Notes under the pieces: model-generated
The model's database searches: none
Seen by the model: only the letters and a program-made list of their open reading frames with translations
What the model was told of the DNA's origin: nothing
Made by a program: the position numbers and the translations under genes
Assembly (NCBI GenBank): GCA_021378535.1
Contig: JAACJV010000006.1
Location: 1 to 42,285 of the forward strand
Direction of reading: 5' to 3'
DNA: 42,285 bases
Source of the DNA: Ureaplasma sp. Hg1
GTDB taxonomy: Bacteria; Bacillota_I; Bacilli_A; Mycoplasmatales; Mycoplasmoidaceae
Part shown: in pieces, positions 20,303 through 30,912 of the stretch
How the letters are laid out: every line of letters begins with the position of its first letter
Numbering within the stretch: the first letter of the stretch is position 1

Positions 20303-21244
20303 ATGCAACAATTTAACAAGAATATCGTTAGTATTAATGATATGACTAAAGATGATATTATTTATCTTTTAGATTTAGCAGCGCGTTTAGCTAAATTACC
20401 CAATAAGCACACGTTATTAAGTGATAAAGTAATTAGTAGTTTATTTTTTGAACCTTCAACTAGAACTAGGATGTCATTTGCTTCAGCAGCAAATAAACTA
20501 GGAGCTCGAGTAATAGGTTTTGATAACCCTGACGGTAGTAGTTTAAAAAAAGGCGAATCAATGATTGACACCATTAAAATGGCTGAAGCTTATAGCGATT
20601 TAATTGTAATGCGGCACAATCTTGATGGCGCAGCCCGACTTGCTGCTGAAAATGTTAGCTGTGCTTTTTTAAATGCTGGTGATGGAACAAACCAACATCC
20701 AAGTCAAACACTACTTGATTTATACACTATTAAAAACGAATTAGGTCGCCTTGAAAATATTGAGATCGCTTTTGTTGGCGATTTAAAATATGGCCGCACC
20801 GTTCATTCTTTAACTGCAGCGTTGAAACTGTTTAATGCAAAAATTCATTTTGTGGCACCTGATAACCTTCAAATTCAAGATTCAATTTTAAGGGAATTAG
20901 ATGATGTTAATATAAAATATGAAAAAAGTGATAGCTTAGAAGCTGTTATAAATAAGGTTGATGTTATTTACATGACAAGAATCCAACGTGAAAGATTCGT
21001 TGATGGAGATGATTATCAAAAAGTAAAAGGATGTTATATTTTAACAAAGGATTTATTATTGAGTCAAAAACCAAAACAACATATGATCATTATGCATCCC
21101 TTACCACGAGTAGGTGAAATTAGTACTGATGTTGATAAATTACCTTATGCTAAGTATTTTCAACAAGCAGCTAATGGGGTGCCGGTCCGACAAGCTATGA
21201 TTATGGCAACGCTAAATTTAACCAAACGAATCGGAGATAAATAA
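20303..21244 (+). CDS. pyrB: Aspartate carbamoyltransferase catalytic subunit
   Basis: A 313-residue enzyme joining carbamoyl phosphate and aspartate, the first committed step to UMP. Carbamoyl-phosphate contacts are seen in EPSTRTRMSFASAANKLGA, the loop GSSLKKGESMIDTIK and HPLPR near the C-terminus. DGTNQHPSQTLLDLYT is the other diagnostic block. The ATG at 20303 has AAAGGAG 6 nt upstream; an in-frame start at 20267 lies inside the attenuator and is rejected. The stop overlaps the pyrI start (TAATG). The length and the presence of pyrI place it with the class that forms catalytic-regulatory dodecamers. Expression probably depends on read-through of the leader terminator. Confidence 0.97.
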   Translation: MQQFNKNIVSINDMTKDDIIYLLDLAARLAKLPNKHTLLSDKVISSLFFEPSTRTRMSFASAANKLGARVIGFDNPDGSSLKKGESMIDTIKMAEAYSDLIVMRHNLDGAARLAAENVSCAFLNAGDGTNQHPSQTLLDLYTIKNELGRLENIEIAFVGDLKYGRTVHSLTAALKLFNAKIHFVAPDNLQIQDSILRELDDVNIKYEKSDSLEAVINKVDVIYMTRIQRERFVDGDDYQKVKGCYILTKDLLLSQKPKQHMIIMHPLPRVGEISTDVDKLPYAKYFQQAANGVPVRQAMIMATLNLTKRIGDK

Positions 21245-21702
21245 TGAGTTTAAAAGTAACGACAATTAAGGATGGGGTTGTAATCGATCATATCCCTAGC
21301 GATGATGTCTTTAAGGTGTTTAATATCCTTCATTTACAAGAGCAAAAATATCCTCTAACAATGGCAATGAACCTTCGTTCAAAGGCAATGAATCATAAAG
21401 CGATAATTAAAATTGAATCTAAGCACCTTTCTAAAACAGAATTAATGAAGATAACTTTAATTGCGCCTAGTGCGACAGTTAATTTAATTGTAAATGAAAA
21501 GGTAGTGGAAAAATTACATTTAATTATTCCTCATAATATTATTGATGCTTTATTATGTGATAATAGTAAATGTATTAGTAACCACGAAAAACGTATAAGT
21601 ACTAATTTCAGTATTAATACCCACAATAAGAATCACTACGCTAGATGTTTCTATTGCGAAAAAGAATATTTATTAAAGGAATTATCATTAAATGAAAATT
21701 AA
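21244..21702 (+). CDS. pyrI: Aspartate carbamoyltransferase regulatory subunit
   Basis: A 152-residue allosteric partner of PyrB. The N-terminal nucleotide-binding domain includes VVIDHIPSDDVFKV and MAMNLRSKAMNHKAIIKIE. APSATVNLI is also typical. The zinc domain has all four cysteines: CDNSKC (C-x4-C) and CFYCEKEY (C-x2-C). Retained zinc and nucleotide motifs suggest a working subunit able to sense CTP, UTP or ATP. It overlaps pyrB by 1 nt and pyrK by 11 nt. PyrI is known from enterobacteria, clostridia and archaea; I do not recall it as a usual mollicute gene, which hints at transfer or retention from a clostridium-like ancestor. Confidence 0.95.
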   Translation: MSLKVTTIKDGVVIDHIPSDDVFKVFNILHLQEQKYPLTMAMNLRSKAMNHKAIIKIESKHLSKTELMKITLIAPSATVNLIVNEKVVEKLHLIIPHNIIDALLCDNSKCISNHEKRISTNFSINTHNKNHYARCFYCEKEYLLKELSLNEN

Positions 21703-22465
21703 AAAATACTATGGTGAAGCTATGGTTCTGGAAAATCAAGAAATTGCTCCTAACTATTTCTTGATGAAATTGCAGTTAGATTGTGATCATCATGTTTTAC
21801 CTGGCCAATTTTATATGATTTATAGTAATGACCATACAAAATTATTAGGTCGCCCTTTAAGCGTTTATGATTATCAATCTAAAAAGCGAATTGTGAGTTT
21901 TTACTACGAAGTAGTAGGTAATGGAACAAAAGATATTGCACAATACCGCATCGGTTCATTAATTAAGTTATTAGGACCGTTAGGCAATGGGTTTAAACCA
22001 CCACTTGATCGTAACATATTGATGATTGGTGGTGGCATTGGAATAGCTCCATTTTATTATTATTACCAAGAATTTCAAGCACAAAATAGAATAATGTCAA
22101 TTTTTGGTGGTAGAGATAAAAATGCCTTAAAAATAAGTGAAAAGTTTAACTTTGCCACTATGCTATATAGTGACGATGGTAGTGTTGGCACACACGGTTT
22201 AGTAACAAAGGATTTAGTTACAACAATTAAGAACAAAAAAATTGATTTAGTTTTAGGATGTGGCAACATGATGATGCTCCAAGCTGTAATGAGAATTTGT
22301 AATGAATTAGAAATTGATTGTTTCATATCAGCAGAAAATCGTTTTGCTTGTGGTGTTGGAGCTTGTGATTGCTGTTCAATTAAAGGTAAAGACAAAATGC
22401 TGCGTGTTTGTAAAAGAGGACCAATATTTAATATGAAGGATTTGATAATAGAAAATGAAAAATAA
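21692..22465 (+). CDS. pyrK: Dihydroorotate dehydrogenase electron-transfer subunit
   Basis: A 257-residue FAD and [2Fe-2S] protein passing electrons from dihydroorotate to NAD. FAD site: LGRPLSVYDY. NAD-binding glycines: MIGGGIGIAPFYYY. The C-terminal cluster motif FACGVGACDCCSIKGKDK then VCKRGPIF supplies four cluster cysteines plus one extra Cys. It works as a heterotetramer with the class 1B PyrD encoded next, which it overlaps by 11 nt. Confidence 0.95.
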   Translation: MKIKKYYGEAMVLENQEIAPNYFLMKLQLDCDHHVLPGQFYMIYSNDHTKLLGRPLSVYDYQSKKRIVSFYYEVVGNGTKDIAQYRIGSLIKLLGPLGNGFKPPLDRNILMIGGGIGIAPFYYYYQEFQAQNRIMSIFGGRDKNALKISEKFNFATMLYSDDGSVGTHGLVTKDLVTTIKNKKIDLVLGCGNMMMLQAVMRICNELEIDCFISAENRFACGVGACDCCSIKGKDKMLRVCKRGPIFNMKDLIIENEK

Positions 22466-23420
22466 TTTAGTAACAAAATTTAAAAAAATATCTCTATCAA
22501 CACCTTTACTTAATGCAGCAGGATGTTTTGGTGATTGTTTTAAATATGAAGATATTTTTGATCCTAATGATTTGGGAGCAATTATCACCAAAGGTATTAC
22601 ATTTAATGCAAGAAATGGGAATAACGGCATTAGAGTTGCCGAGACTAATAGTGGGATGATTAATTCAGTTGGTTTAGAAAACGAAGGGATTGATAAATTT
22701 ATAAACACCTCCCTTGAAAAAATGAGTAACAAACTTACTTCACCGATTATTATCAATATTAGTGGAAGCAAACTAGAAGATTATGTTGCATGTGTTCAAA
22801 AGGTTGATAAATGCACTTCAATTGCTGCAATTGAATTAAATATTTCATGCCCTAATGTAAAAGAAGGTGGAATGGCCTTTGGTGCTGATTTTAAATCAGC
22901 AGCAACCATTACTGCAGCAGTTAGAGCTGCAACAACAAAACCATTGATTGTTAAATTAACACCCAATGTGACGGATATTGTAAAGATTGCTTTAGCGGTG
23001 GAAGAAGCTGGTGCTGACGCTATTAGTTTAATTAATACAGTTTTAGCAATGAAAATAGATATTAAAAAACAAAAACCTATGTTAGGTAATATTACAGGTG
23101 GCTTAAGTGGTCCTGCAATTAAACCGATTGCCATTAGAATGATTTATCAAGCAAGTCAGAAAATTAGCATTCCGATTTTTGGAATTGGTGGATGTAGTAA
23201 CCTTGAAGATGTTATTGAGTTCATGATGGCTGGAGCTTCTTTTGTTCAAATCGGTACTGCTTTATTTAATAATCCGAATGTTATTTTAGAAATTACATCA
23301 GGGTTAATAAGTTATTGTAATGAACATAATATTAATAATATAAATGAATTAGTAGGATTAGCTCATAATGATAATGGTATAGGATATCGCGAAAGGATGA
23401 AACAACATGAGTCTAAGTAA
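22455..23420 (+). CDS. pyrD: Dihydroorotate dehydrogenase, NAD-linked class 1B catalytic subunit
   Basis: A 321-residue FMN TIM-barrel protein oxidising dihydroorotate to orotate in the cytoplasm. Seen are NAAGCFGD, the active-site block IELNISCPNVKEGGMAFG with the catalytic Cys of class 1B, PLIVKLTPNVTDI (Lys for FMN) and GGLSGPAIKPIA. The final phosphate-binding part is GIGGCSNLEDVIEFMMAGAS. Class 1B requires PyrK, present next door. It overlaps pyrK (11 nt) and pyrF (14 nt). Confidence 0.96.
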   Translation: MKNNLVTKFKKISLSTPLLNAAGCFGDCFKYEDIFDPNDLGAIITKGITFNARNGNNGIRVAETNSGMINSVGLENEGIDKFINTSLEKMSNKLTSPIIINISGSKLEDYVACVQKVDKCTSIAAIELNISCPNVKEGGMAFGADFKSAATITAAVRAATTKPLIVKLTPNVTDIVKIALAVEEAGADAISLINTVLAMKIDIKKQKPMLGNITGGLSGPAIKPIAIRMIYQASQKISIPIFGIGGCSNLEDVIEFMMAGASFVQIGTALFNNPNVILEITSGLISYCNEHNINNINELVGLAHNDNGIGYRERMKQHESK

Positions 23421-24111
23421 AATTATAGTAGCGTTAGATTATGATAATGAAATTGATGCACTTAAACTTGTTGATCTTTTAGATAAAAGGATTGAAATTT
23501 ATAAAGTAGGTTTAGAGTTGTTTTTAAATAGCGGTGGAAAAATTATTGATGCTCTACATCAGCGAGACAAAAAAATATTTTTAGACCTTAAGTTTCACGA
23601 TATTCCAAACACAGTCTTGCAAGCATGTTCATTTGCATTCAAACAGGAAGTAGCTTTTGTTGACGTACATATCGCTGGTGGTATGAAGATGATGCAACAA
23701 ATAGTTTGTTTAAGAGACAAACTAAAAAGTAAAACAAAGATAATAGGCATTACAATTTTAACTAGTTTTGATGAAAAAAGTATTCAGGATGTTTTTAATA
23801 ATAATTTATCAATTTTAGAAAATACTGAGAAATTGGCACAATTAGCTTATCAATCAAAAATTGATGGTGTGGTTTGTTCAGCTTTCGAGGCTACTAATAT
23901 TAAGAATATCACTAGTTCTAAATTTATCACTATATGTCCTGGAATTCGGTTGAAAAACAATCAATGTAATGACCAAATACGAATAATGTCACCATTACAG
24001 GCATTGCAACATAAAGCTGATTATCTTGTAATTGGTCGACCGATTAATAAAGCACAAAATCCATTAGATGTACTTGATCAAATTGAACACGAGATTAATT
24101 ATGAAAATTAA
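23407..24111 (+). CDS. pyrF: Orotidine 5'-phosphate decarboxylase
   Basis: A 234-residue TIM-barrel enzyme for the last step, OMP to UMP. The catalytic motif DLKFHDIPNTV (Asp-Lys-Asp) is intact. IVALDYDNEIDAL at the N-terminus, FVDVHIAGG and ICPGIRL near the C-terminus and YLVIGRPINKAQNP (phosphate site) confirm the short bacterial type. It overlaps pyrD and pyrC, so the cluster is translationally coupled. Confidence 0.96.
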   Translation: MSLSKIIVALDYDNEIDALKLVDLLDKRIEIYKVGLELFLNSGGKIIDALHQRDKKIFLDLKFHDIPNTVLQACSFAFKQEVAFVDVHIAGGMKMMQQIVCLRDKLKSKTKIIGITILTSFDEKSIQDVFNNNLSILENTEKLAQLAYQSKIDGVVCSAFEATNIKNITSSKFITICPGIRLKNNQCNDQIRIMSPLQALQHKADYLVIGRPINKAQNPLDVLDQIEHEINYEN

Positions 24112-25321
24112 ATTAATAAATGGGTTAGATATTAATATGCAACCAATCAATATTTTAATTGAGGATACTAAAATCATGGTTGTTTCAAGCGAATTAATAT
24201 TACTTAAAACTGATAAAACAATTGACTTGGATAATAATCTAATAATGCCTGGAATCATTGACTGTCACACGCATATGCGAGATCGTCTTCTATGCTATAA
24301 AGAGGATTATGCTACTGGTTCACAAGCTTGTGCGCATGGGGGAATTACCACATTCATCGATATGCCCAACACTAAACCTTACACAATTACAAATGATGAA
24401 TTAACTCTTAAAAAATTTGTAGCAAAAGCTTTATCAATAGTAAATTATGGATTTTACTTTGGCTCAACCGATGATGCTAAACTTGATGAAATCAAACGAG
24501 CATCAAAAAAAACACTAGCAACTAAAATTTTTATGAATGATTCAACAGGTAAAATGAAAATTACTGATACCAAACGCTTGCAAGGAATTATTGACAATTC
24601 CCAGCGTATCTTATTTCATGCATCTGGAGATGTGATAGATTTAATTTTTAAGTGTGATATTAGCAAAGAGAAACTTTTATACTTTTGTCACGTTGCTAAC
24701 CAAGCTGATTTTGTGAAAATTACGAATTATAAAAAGCAAGGTTATAACATCATAATGGAAGTGACACCACACCATTTATTACTGAATGACACGATGATGG
24801 ATAATCAAATTAATGAAAAATTATTGCAAGTCAAACCTCCCTTAGCTTCAACTAAGGATAATGAATTCTTAATTGAAATGTTAAACAAGGGATTTCTTGA
24901 CCTAGTTGGAACTGACCATGCCCCGCATTTACTAAAGGAGAAAGAAACCCAAATTACTTACGGGTTTCCTGGCGTTGAAACATCACTAATTTTGATGCTA
25001 GAATTAGTTTATCAAAAAAAATTAACTTTAAAGATGATTCAAACTTTAATGGCAGAACATCCAGCTGAAATTTTTAAATTAAATTCTAAGGGTAAGATTG
25101 CAAAGGATTATGATGCAGATTTAGTTGTGGTAGATTTACACCGCCCACAAATTATCAAAGGACTTAATAACTATAGCAAGGCTAAATGAACACCCTTTGA
25201 GGGAATGCAAGTTCATAGTACCGTTCTCCAAACTTATGTTAGAGGTCAATTAGTATTTGATGTAGATAAGGGAATTATTAAAAATAGTAAAAAAGCTAGT
25301 AAGGAAATTAATTATGAATAA
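24101..25321 (+). CDS. pyrC: Dihydroorotase
   Basis: A 406-residue amidohydrolase cyclising carbamoyl aspartate to dihydroorotate. Metal ligands: DCHTHMRD (HxH), the two later His regions LFHASGDV and LYFCHVAN, and VGTDHAPH. The segment ATKIFMNDSTGKM resembles the KLFxGSSTGNM type rather than the enterobacterial one. ATG 24101 is chosen because it overlaps the pyrF stop as the other pyr genes do; an upstream in-frame ATG at 24068 lies deep in pyrF. A TGA-coded Trp at 25187 extends the protein 44 residues past the apparent stop, ending in an overlap with pyrE. Confidence 0.93.
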
Positions 25322-25937
25322 AAAAGAAATTATCGCCAAACATTTGTTAGAAACTTACGCAGTACAACTAAATGTTAGCAAACCGTTCACTTTTGTATCA
25401 GGGATTAAATCACCGATTTATTGTGACAACCGAATTTTAATTGGAAATACAATTGCTCGGGAAGCAATTGTTCAACAAATGATTGATATGATTGATGCTA
25501 ATGACTTTGATGTGATTGTTGGTACAGCTACTGCAGGGATTCCTTGGGCTAGCTTTATTGCACAACGACTTAACAAACCTATGAGTTATGTTAGAAGTAA
25601 ACCTAAATCATATGGAGCTAGCAAACAAATCGAGGGAGCAGCTGTCAATAAGCAAAGAGTAATTTTAATTGAAGATTTGATTTCAACTGGAAATTCATCT
25701 TTAAATGCCATCAAAGTGTTACAAACAGCTGGAGCTATAGTACATAATGTTTATGCCATTTTTACTTACAATTTTAAAATCGCATTAGAAAATTTTAAAG
25801 AAGCTGATATTATTCTTCACAATTTATCAGATTTTGAAGCACTAATTAGTGTGGCTAGTAAAGAAAAATATTTATCTAATGAGGACGCTAAAGAGGCGTT
25901 ACTTTGAAATAAAGATCCTAAAAAATGGGGTTTATAA
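25314..25937 (+). CDS. pyrE: Orotate phosphoribosyltransferase
   Basis: A 207-residue enzyme adding PRPP to orotate to give OMP. FVSGIKSPIYCDNR is the orotate-binding start, YVRSKPKSYG the mobile loop and VILIEDLISTGNSS the PRPP motif. TGA at 25905 reads as Trp, and the protein ends NKDPKKWGL, typical of Firmicute PyrE. It overlaps pyrC by 8 nt and closes the operon before a terminator. Confidence 0.96.
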
Positions 25938-25996
25938 AATACTTTATTATCAATAAAAAGATATAAATTAAAAAATAATAAAAATTAAATTATATT

Positions 25997-26037
25997 ATTA
26001 CGAATTGAACGAGCTTCAATATTCGTAATATTTTTTT
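25997..26037 (+). terminator. Intrinsic terminator of the pyr operon
   Basis: ATTACGAA (25997-26004) plus TTGAA pairs with TTCAA plus TTCGTAAT (26015-26029), with a 2-nt bulge and a CGAGC loop, then seven Ts. Confidence 0.88.
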
Positions 26038-26049
26038 AAATATGAATGC

Positions 26050-26080
26050 TTGACGTTAATTATTATTATAGAAATATATT
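26050..26080 (+). promoter_or_regulatory. Candidate promoter for the MBL-fold gene
   Basis: TTGACG (26050-26055) and TATATT (26075-26080) with a 19-nt spacer, about 56 nt before the start codon. The spacing is long, so this is tentative. Confidence 0.35.
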
Positions 26081-26135
26081 AAGTTATTTTGTCCTATCAA
26101 GATATAAATATCTAATGTAAAAGGTAATTTAAATT

Positions 26136-27419
26136 ATGAAGAAATCAAACAAAATAATAATTAGTTTAATATCAATTATCCTCCTTGTTAGTACAGTTGG
26201 AATTGTTACATATTATTCTATTAATTCTAAAAATAGTACCGTTCATACATCAAGTAATGTTTTAACCACAACACTGTCTGTGACTGATAATTCAAAATTA
26301 TCGATTAAAGATATTGATGTAGGTAGTGCAGATGGTGAACTAATATCATTTGACCCTGATACTACTAATCAAGAAATTCATTCTTATGACATCTTAATCG
26401 ATGGAGGTAACTATAAGTCAGAAAGTAATAAAGCAAAAGAAATATACTCATTTAATTACGATGATAAATTAAAAAATGTATTAGATAAAGATGTTAAAGA
26501 CCATCAAATTGAAACAATTATTGCAACTCATACGCATGCTGATCATATTGGTCAAATAAAGCAAACAATTGATGACTTCGCTTTTAATTTAACAGCAAAT
26601 AATGATAATGTTAATCCTTATTTGAAAACTACGCAAATCTTTATGAATAAGAATGATCAACCTAAAAAACCATCTCTTACATATACTGAACTTATAAGTG
26701 AAATTGAGGCATTTGGACTAGTTATTTATGATAGTGTCCCTCTAGCTAGTAACAATTACCATATTATTGATTTCGTAAACGGTACAATTCCATGGGGTTT
26801 TTTAAGTATATTAGCACCATCAAATACTGAAGATTATAGAAACGATGATCCCAATGGGAATAGTATTAATAATTTATTAATTTATGGTGATATTAGTGAT
26901 TCACATAATCAAAATAGTCAATTTACAATGCTATTTACAGGAGATAGTGAAGGCAAGCAAACAAATAACAAGGATAATACGCAACAAAACGATATTGATC
27001 AATTAAAAAAATATCAGCCTAATGTTATTAATCATTTAGATATTTTAAAAGCTCCACATCATGGAAGCGTTACGAATGATAGTAATAATATAAACTGATT
27101 AGAAACTTTGAATCCCCACTATATTATTGTGAGTGAAAATAATAATAAATTATTTAATGGGACACCTACCTTTACAAAAGGTTCTTACAACCATTTCAGT
27201 AGAGCTTTAGAGAGTAATGGAAATACTTTAAACAATTTATTAGTAACTCAAAACATAGGTGATGTACTTATTACAATCGAGGGTTTATCAACTATTTTTA
27301 ATGAAGCAAATTTAACTTTTATCAACCGCAATCAACAATATCAAAATGCTTATTTAACAATAAATAAATATTCTACTAACCAATTAAATTCTAAAGATTT
27401 TGCTGGATTAAGGATTTAA
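26136..27419 (+). CDS. Membrane-anchored metallo-beta-lactamase-fold hydrolase (ComEC-type domain)
   Basis: A 427-residue protein. An N-terminal hydrophobic anchor (about 7-28) without a lipobox Cys is followed by an MBL domain outside the cell: DIDVGSADGE near residue 60, THTHADHIGQ (HxHxDH) near 131, FTGDSEG near 266 and KAPHHGS near 305. The D-x-G-x-x-D/E and APHHGS pattern is that of the nuclease domain of ComEC and of stand-alone relatives. A role in extracellular DNA or nucleotide breakdown for salvage is plausible but not shown, and no other competence gene is visible here. TGA at 27096 reads as Trp. It lies between terminated units and seems to be transcribed alone. Confidence 0.85.
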
Positions 27420-27784
27420 TAAATTGATTAAATAAAAATAAATTTTATATGAGAAGCTAATGCATAACTAGTAAATATATATGATTAATAATAATAAAAT
27501 AATCGGAGCAGTCTCTTCGTTAATAGATTTTGGATACCTGAATAGTATTATTTTTTGATTTTACGCTATGAAATATAATTGCGTTGCATTAGACAACTAT
27601 TATTTTTTTTCATCTAAATTATAATTAAAGAATGTAAATTAATATTTTTATATTTTTTCTATATAAAATAATAGTATAGGGGATTGAGATTCAATATAAA
27701 ATTGTACGTACTAGATCATGTAATACTATGATTGATACATTGAATTAATAAGCTATTCGTTATCAAAATTAAGGAGGCACTAAT
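27420..27784. other. 365-nt gap with no recognisable gene
   Basis: AT-rich stretch between the MBL-fold gene and the LRR gene. No tRNA, riboswitch or clear terminator was seen. A 47-codon frame from 27481 lacks a ribosome-binding site. GTACGTAC near 27706 is a short palindrome. The promoter of the LRR gene must lie here, but no convincing -35/-10 pair could be chosen. Confidence 0.6.
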
Positions 27785-28366
27785 ATGGAAACAAAAAAAG
27801 ACACTATTAACCTCTCAAAAAGCAAAAATGAAGAGTTTGTAAGATTTAGCATTAACAATAATAACTATCAAATAAACTCCCTTGATCCTGATCAAATAGA
27901 GATTGATATTAACCAAACAATTAAAGAATTCCCGTATAAAAATAATGATAAAATAATAACTAAAATTCAATGTAATACTATTAATAAAATTGACTTATCA
28001 AATTGTAATCTTTATAAAGTACCAGAGCAAGTATTTGAAATAGAAGCTGATAAAATATTTGTATTGAAGTTGAGTCACAATCAATTACATGCTATCCCAT
28101 TAGATATTAGTCGATTTACAAATCTGACAGACTTTGATATCTCATATAATAATTTATCCTATATCCCAAATGAAATTAAGAATTGCGTTAGTTTAAGAAA
28201 TGTAAGATTAGATCATAATAAATTAAACGAGTTAACTAGAGCGATTAAACACTTACCAATTCAAGTTCTCACTTTGGCTAATAATAATATTAAAATAATA
28301 CCTTTGTGATTATATTATGCACAATTTCGCGGGCGAATTAGAGTAGATATGTTTATCAAAGCATAA
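27785..28366 (+). CDS. Small leucine-rich-repeat protein
   Basis: A 193-residue protein with no signal peptide. From about residue 65 it holds four or five LRR units of about 23 residues: IDLSNCNLYKVPEQVF, LKLSHNQLHAIPLDIS, FDISYNNLSYIPNEI, VRLDHNKLNEL, LTLANNNIKIIP. The consensus LxxLxLSxNxLxxIPxxI is of the bacterial/plant-like type. The end runs past a TGA (Trp) to 28366. A very strong AAGGAGG precedes the start. LRR proteins bind other proteins; the partner is unknown, and lack of a secretion signal suggests a cytoplasmic role unless exported by another route. Confidence 0.85.
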
Positions 28367-28388
28367 TTATATAAAAATTAATTAAATG

Positions 28389-28412
28389 TTAAACATGCTT
28401 ATGTTTACTTTT
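28389..28412 (+). terminator. Weak hairpin after the LRR gene
   Basis: AAACAT and ATGTTT flank a GCTT loop and are followed by ACTTTTATT. The stem is short and the T tract interrupted, so it may be only a partial terminator. A candidate -10 for metG, TATAAT, lies at 28493-28498. Confidence 0.4.
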
Positions 28413-28492
28413 ATTGATGTGATGTTTCATTTTTTTGTTAAATAATAGTAGTAAGTATTCACCATTTTAAATAAATAATTATGTTAATTTAG

Positions 28493-30078
<1,586 letters not shown>

Positions 30079-30079
<1 letters not shown>

Positions 30080-30768
30080 TGAATCCTAAAATATTATTAA
30101 TTGATCAAGGCTCACGTAGTCTTAAAGCATTAAAATTAGAGCTTGTTGAAGCAGGTTTTATTTTAGAGTCGGAAAGTGATCAAACTAAATGTTTAAAATT
30201 AATTAGAAATGGTCATTACAATATCATTATGATTGAACACACACAAAGCGGTGAGGAAACATACAACTTTATTAGAGATATTAGGAAATACTCTGATATT
30301 GTTCATATCATCATATATTCAAGTAATATAGACAACAAAGTCGAGCAAGCTATACATTCTTATAAAGCAGGAGCTGATGATTTTATTATGAAACCATTAG
30401 AGCCAAAAATTCTAAAAGCTAAGATTCAATCTATTATGAATAAATATGATATTTTTAATAGTAAGAACTTTAATAATATTGTTAATTTTGGCGATATTAT
30501 TGTTGATCGAGATTCCAATACTGTCTACCTCAATCATAAAATTATTGATACCACTAGAATGGAGTATAAGGTTTTACGGGTCTTGATGCGTTCAGGTAAT
30601 AAGATAATTACTAAATTAAGCATTCTAGAAGAAGTATGACATCATTCAAATATTAATTCTAAAAGTTTAGAAGTAGTTATATCAAGTTTGAAGCAAAAAC
30701 TAGGTAATGACTACATTTTAACAATTAGAGGTAAAGGTTATATGCTAGTTAGTGATATAGATAATTAA
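30079..30768 (+). CDS. PhoB/OmpR-family response regulator with altered receiver
   Basis: A 229-residue DNA-binding regulator. The receiver domain (1-120) has I-D9-Q10 where two acids are usual, Glu53 in IIMIEHTQSG exactly where the phospho-accepting Asp stands, Ser in IIIYSS and the conserved Lys in DDFIMKPLEP. The C-terminal winged helix (about 128-226) is complete, with TRMEYKVLRVLMRSG, SKSLEVVISSLKQKLG and TIRGKGYMLV. Glu for Asp often mimics the phosphorylated state or marks kinase-independent regulators. No histidine kinase is visible in the window. Position directly before Pho-box-like repeats and pstS makes it the likely phosphate-regulon activator, by inference. It is co-translated with metG. 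Confidence 0.9.
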
Positions 30769-30806
30769 ACATGATTTAAAATTATCAAAAGGTGAGAAAT
30801 TAATAG

Positions 30807-30844
30807 TTAATTTAAAATTAACAAAGGTTAAGATAATTTTTACT
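30807..30844 (+). promoter_or_regulatory. Pho-box-like direct repeats upstream of pstS
   Basis: Four half sites: TTAATT (30807), TTAACA (30818), TTAAGA (30828), TTTACT (30839), at start-to-start spacing 11, 10 and 11 bp. The Bacillus PhoP site is direct repeats of TT(A/T/C)ACA with 5-bp gaps, also 11 bp apart. The site lies 40 bp upstream of the -10 box. Confidence 0.65.
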
Positions 30845-30880
30845 TTATAAGTTAAATATGTCAATTTATAAAATAATGAG

Positions 30881-30889
30881 TGCTATACT
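30881..30889 (+). promoter_or_regulatory. Extended -10 promoter of the pst operon
   Basis: TGCTATACT fits TGnTATAAT with one mismatch. The sequence 17 nt upstream (TCAATT) is a poor -35, as expected for an activator-dependent promoter. Confidence 0.6.
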
Positions 30890-30912
30890 AATTACATAAT
30901 CGGAGGGATGTT

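Noticed and set aside
24068-24100. Upstream in-frame ATG for pyrC
   Set aside because: It would give a 44-nt overlap into pyrF and an unconserved extension; ATG 24101 overlaps the pyrF stop like the other pyr junctions.
27481-27624. 47-codon frame in the gap before the LRR gene
   Set aside because: No ribosome-binding site, no recognisable similarity and AT-driven composition.
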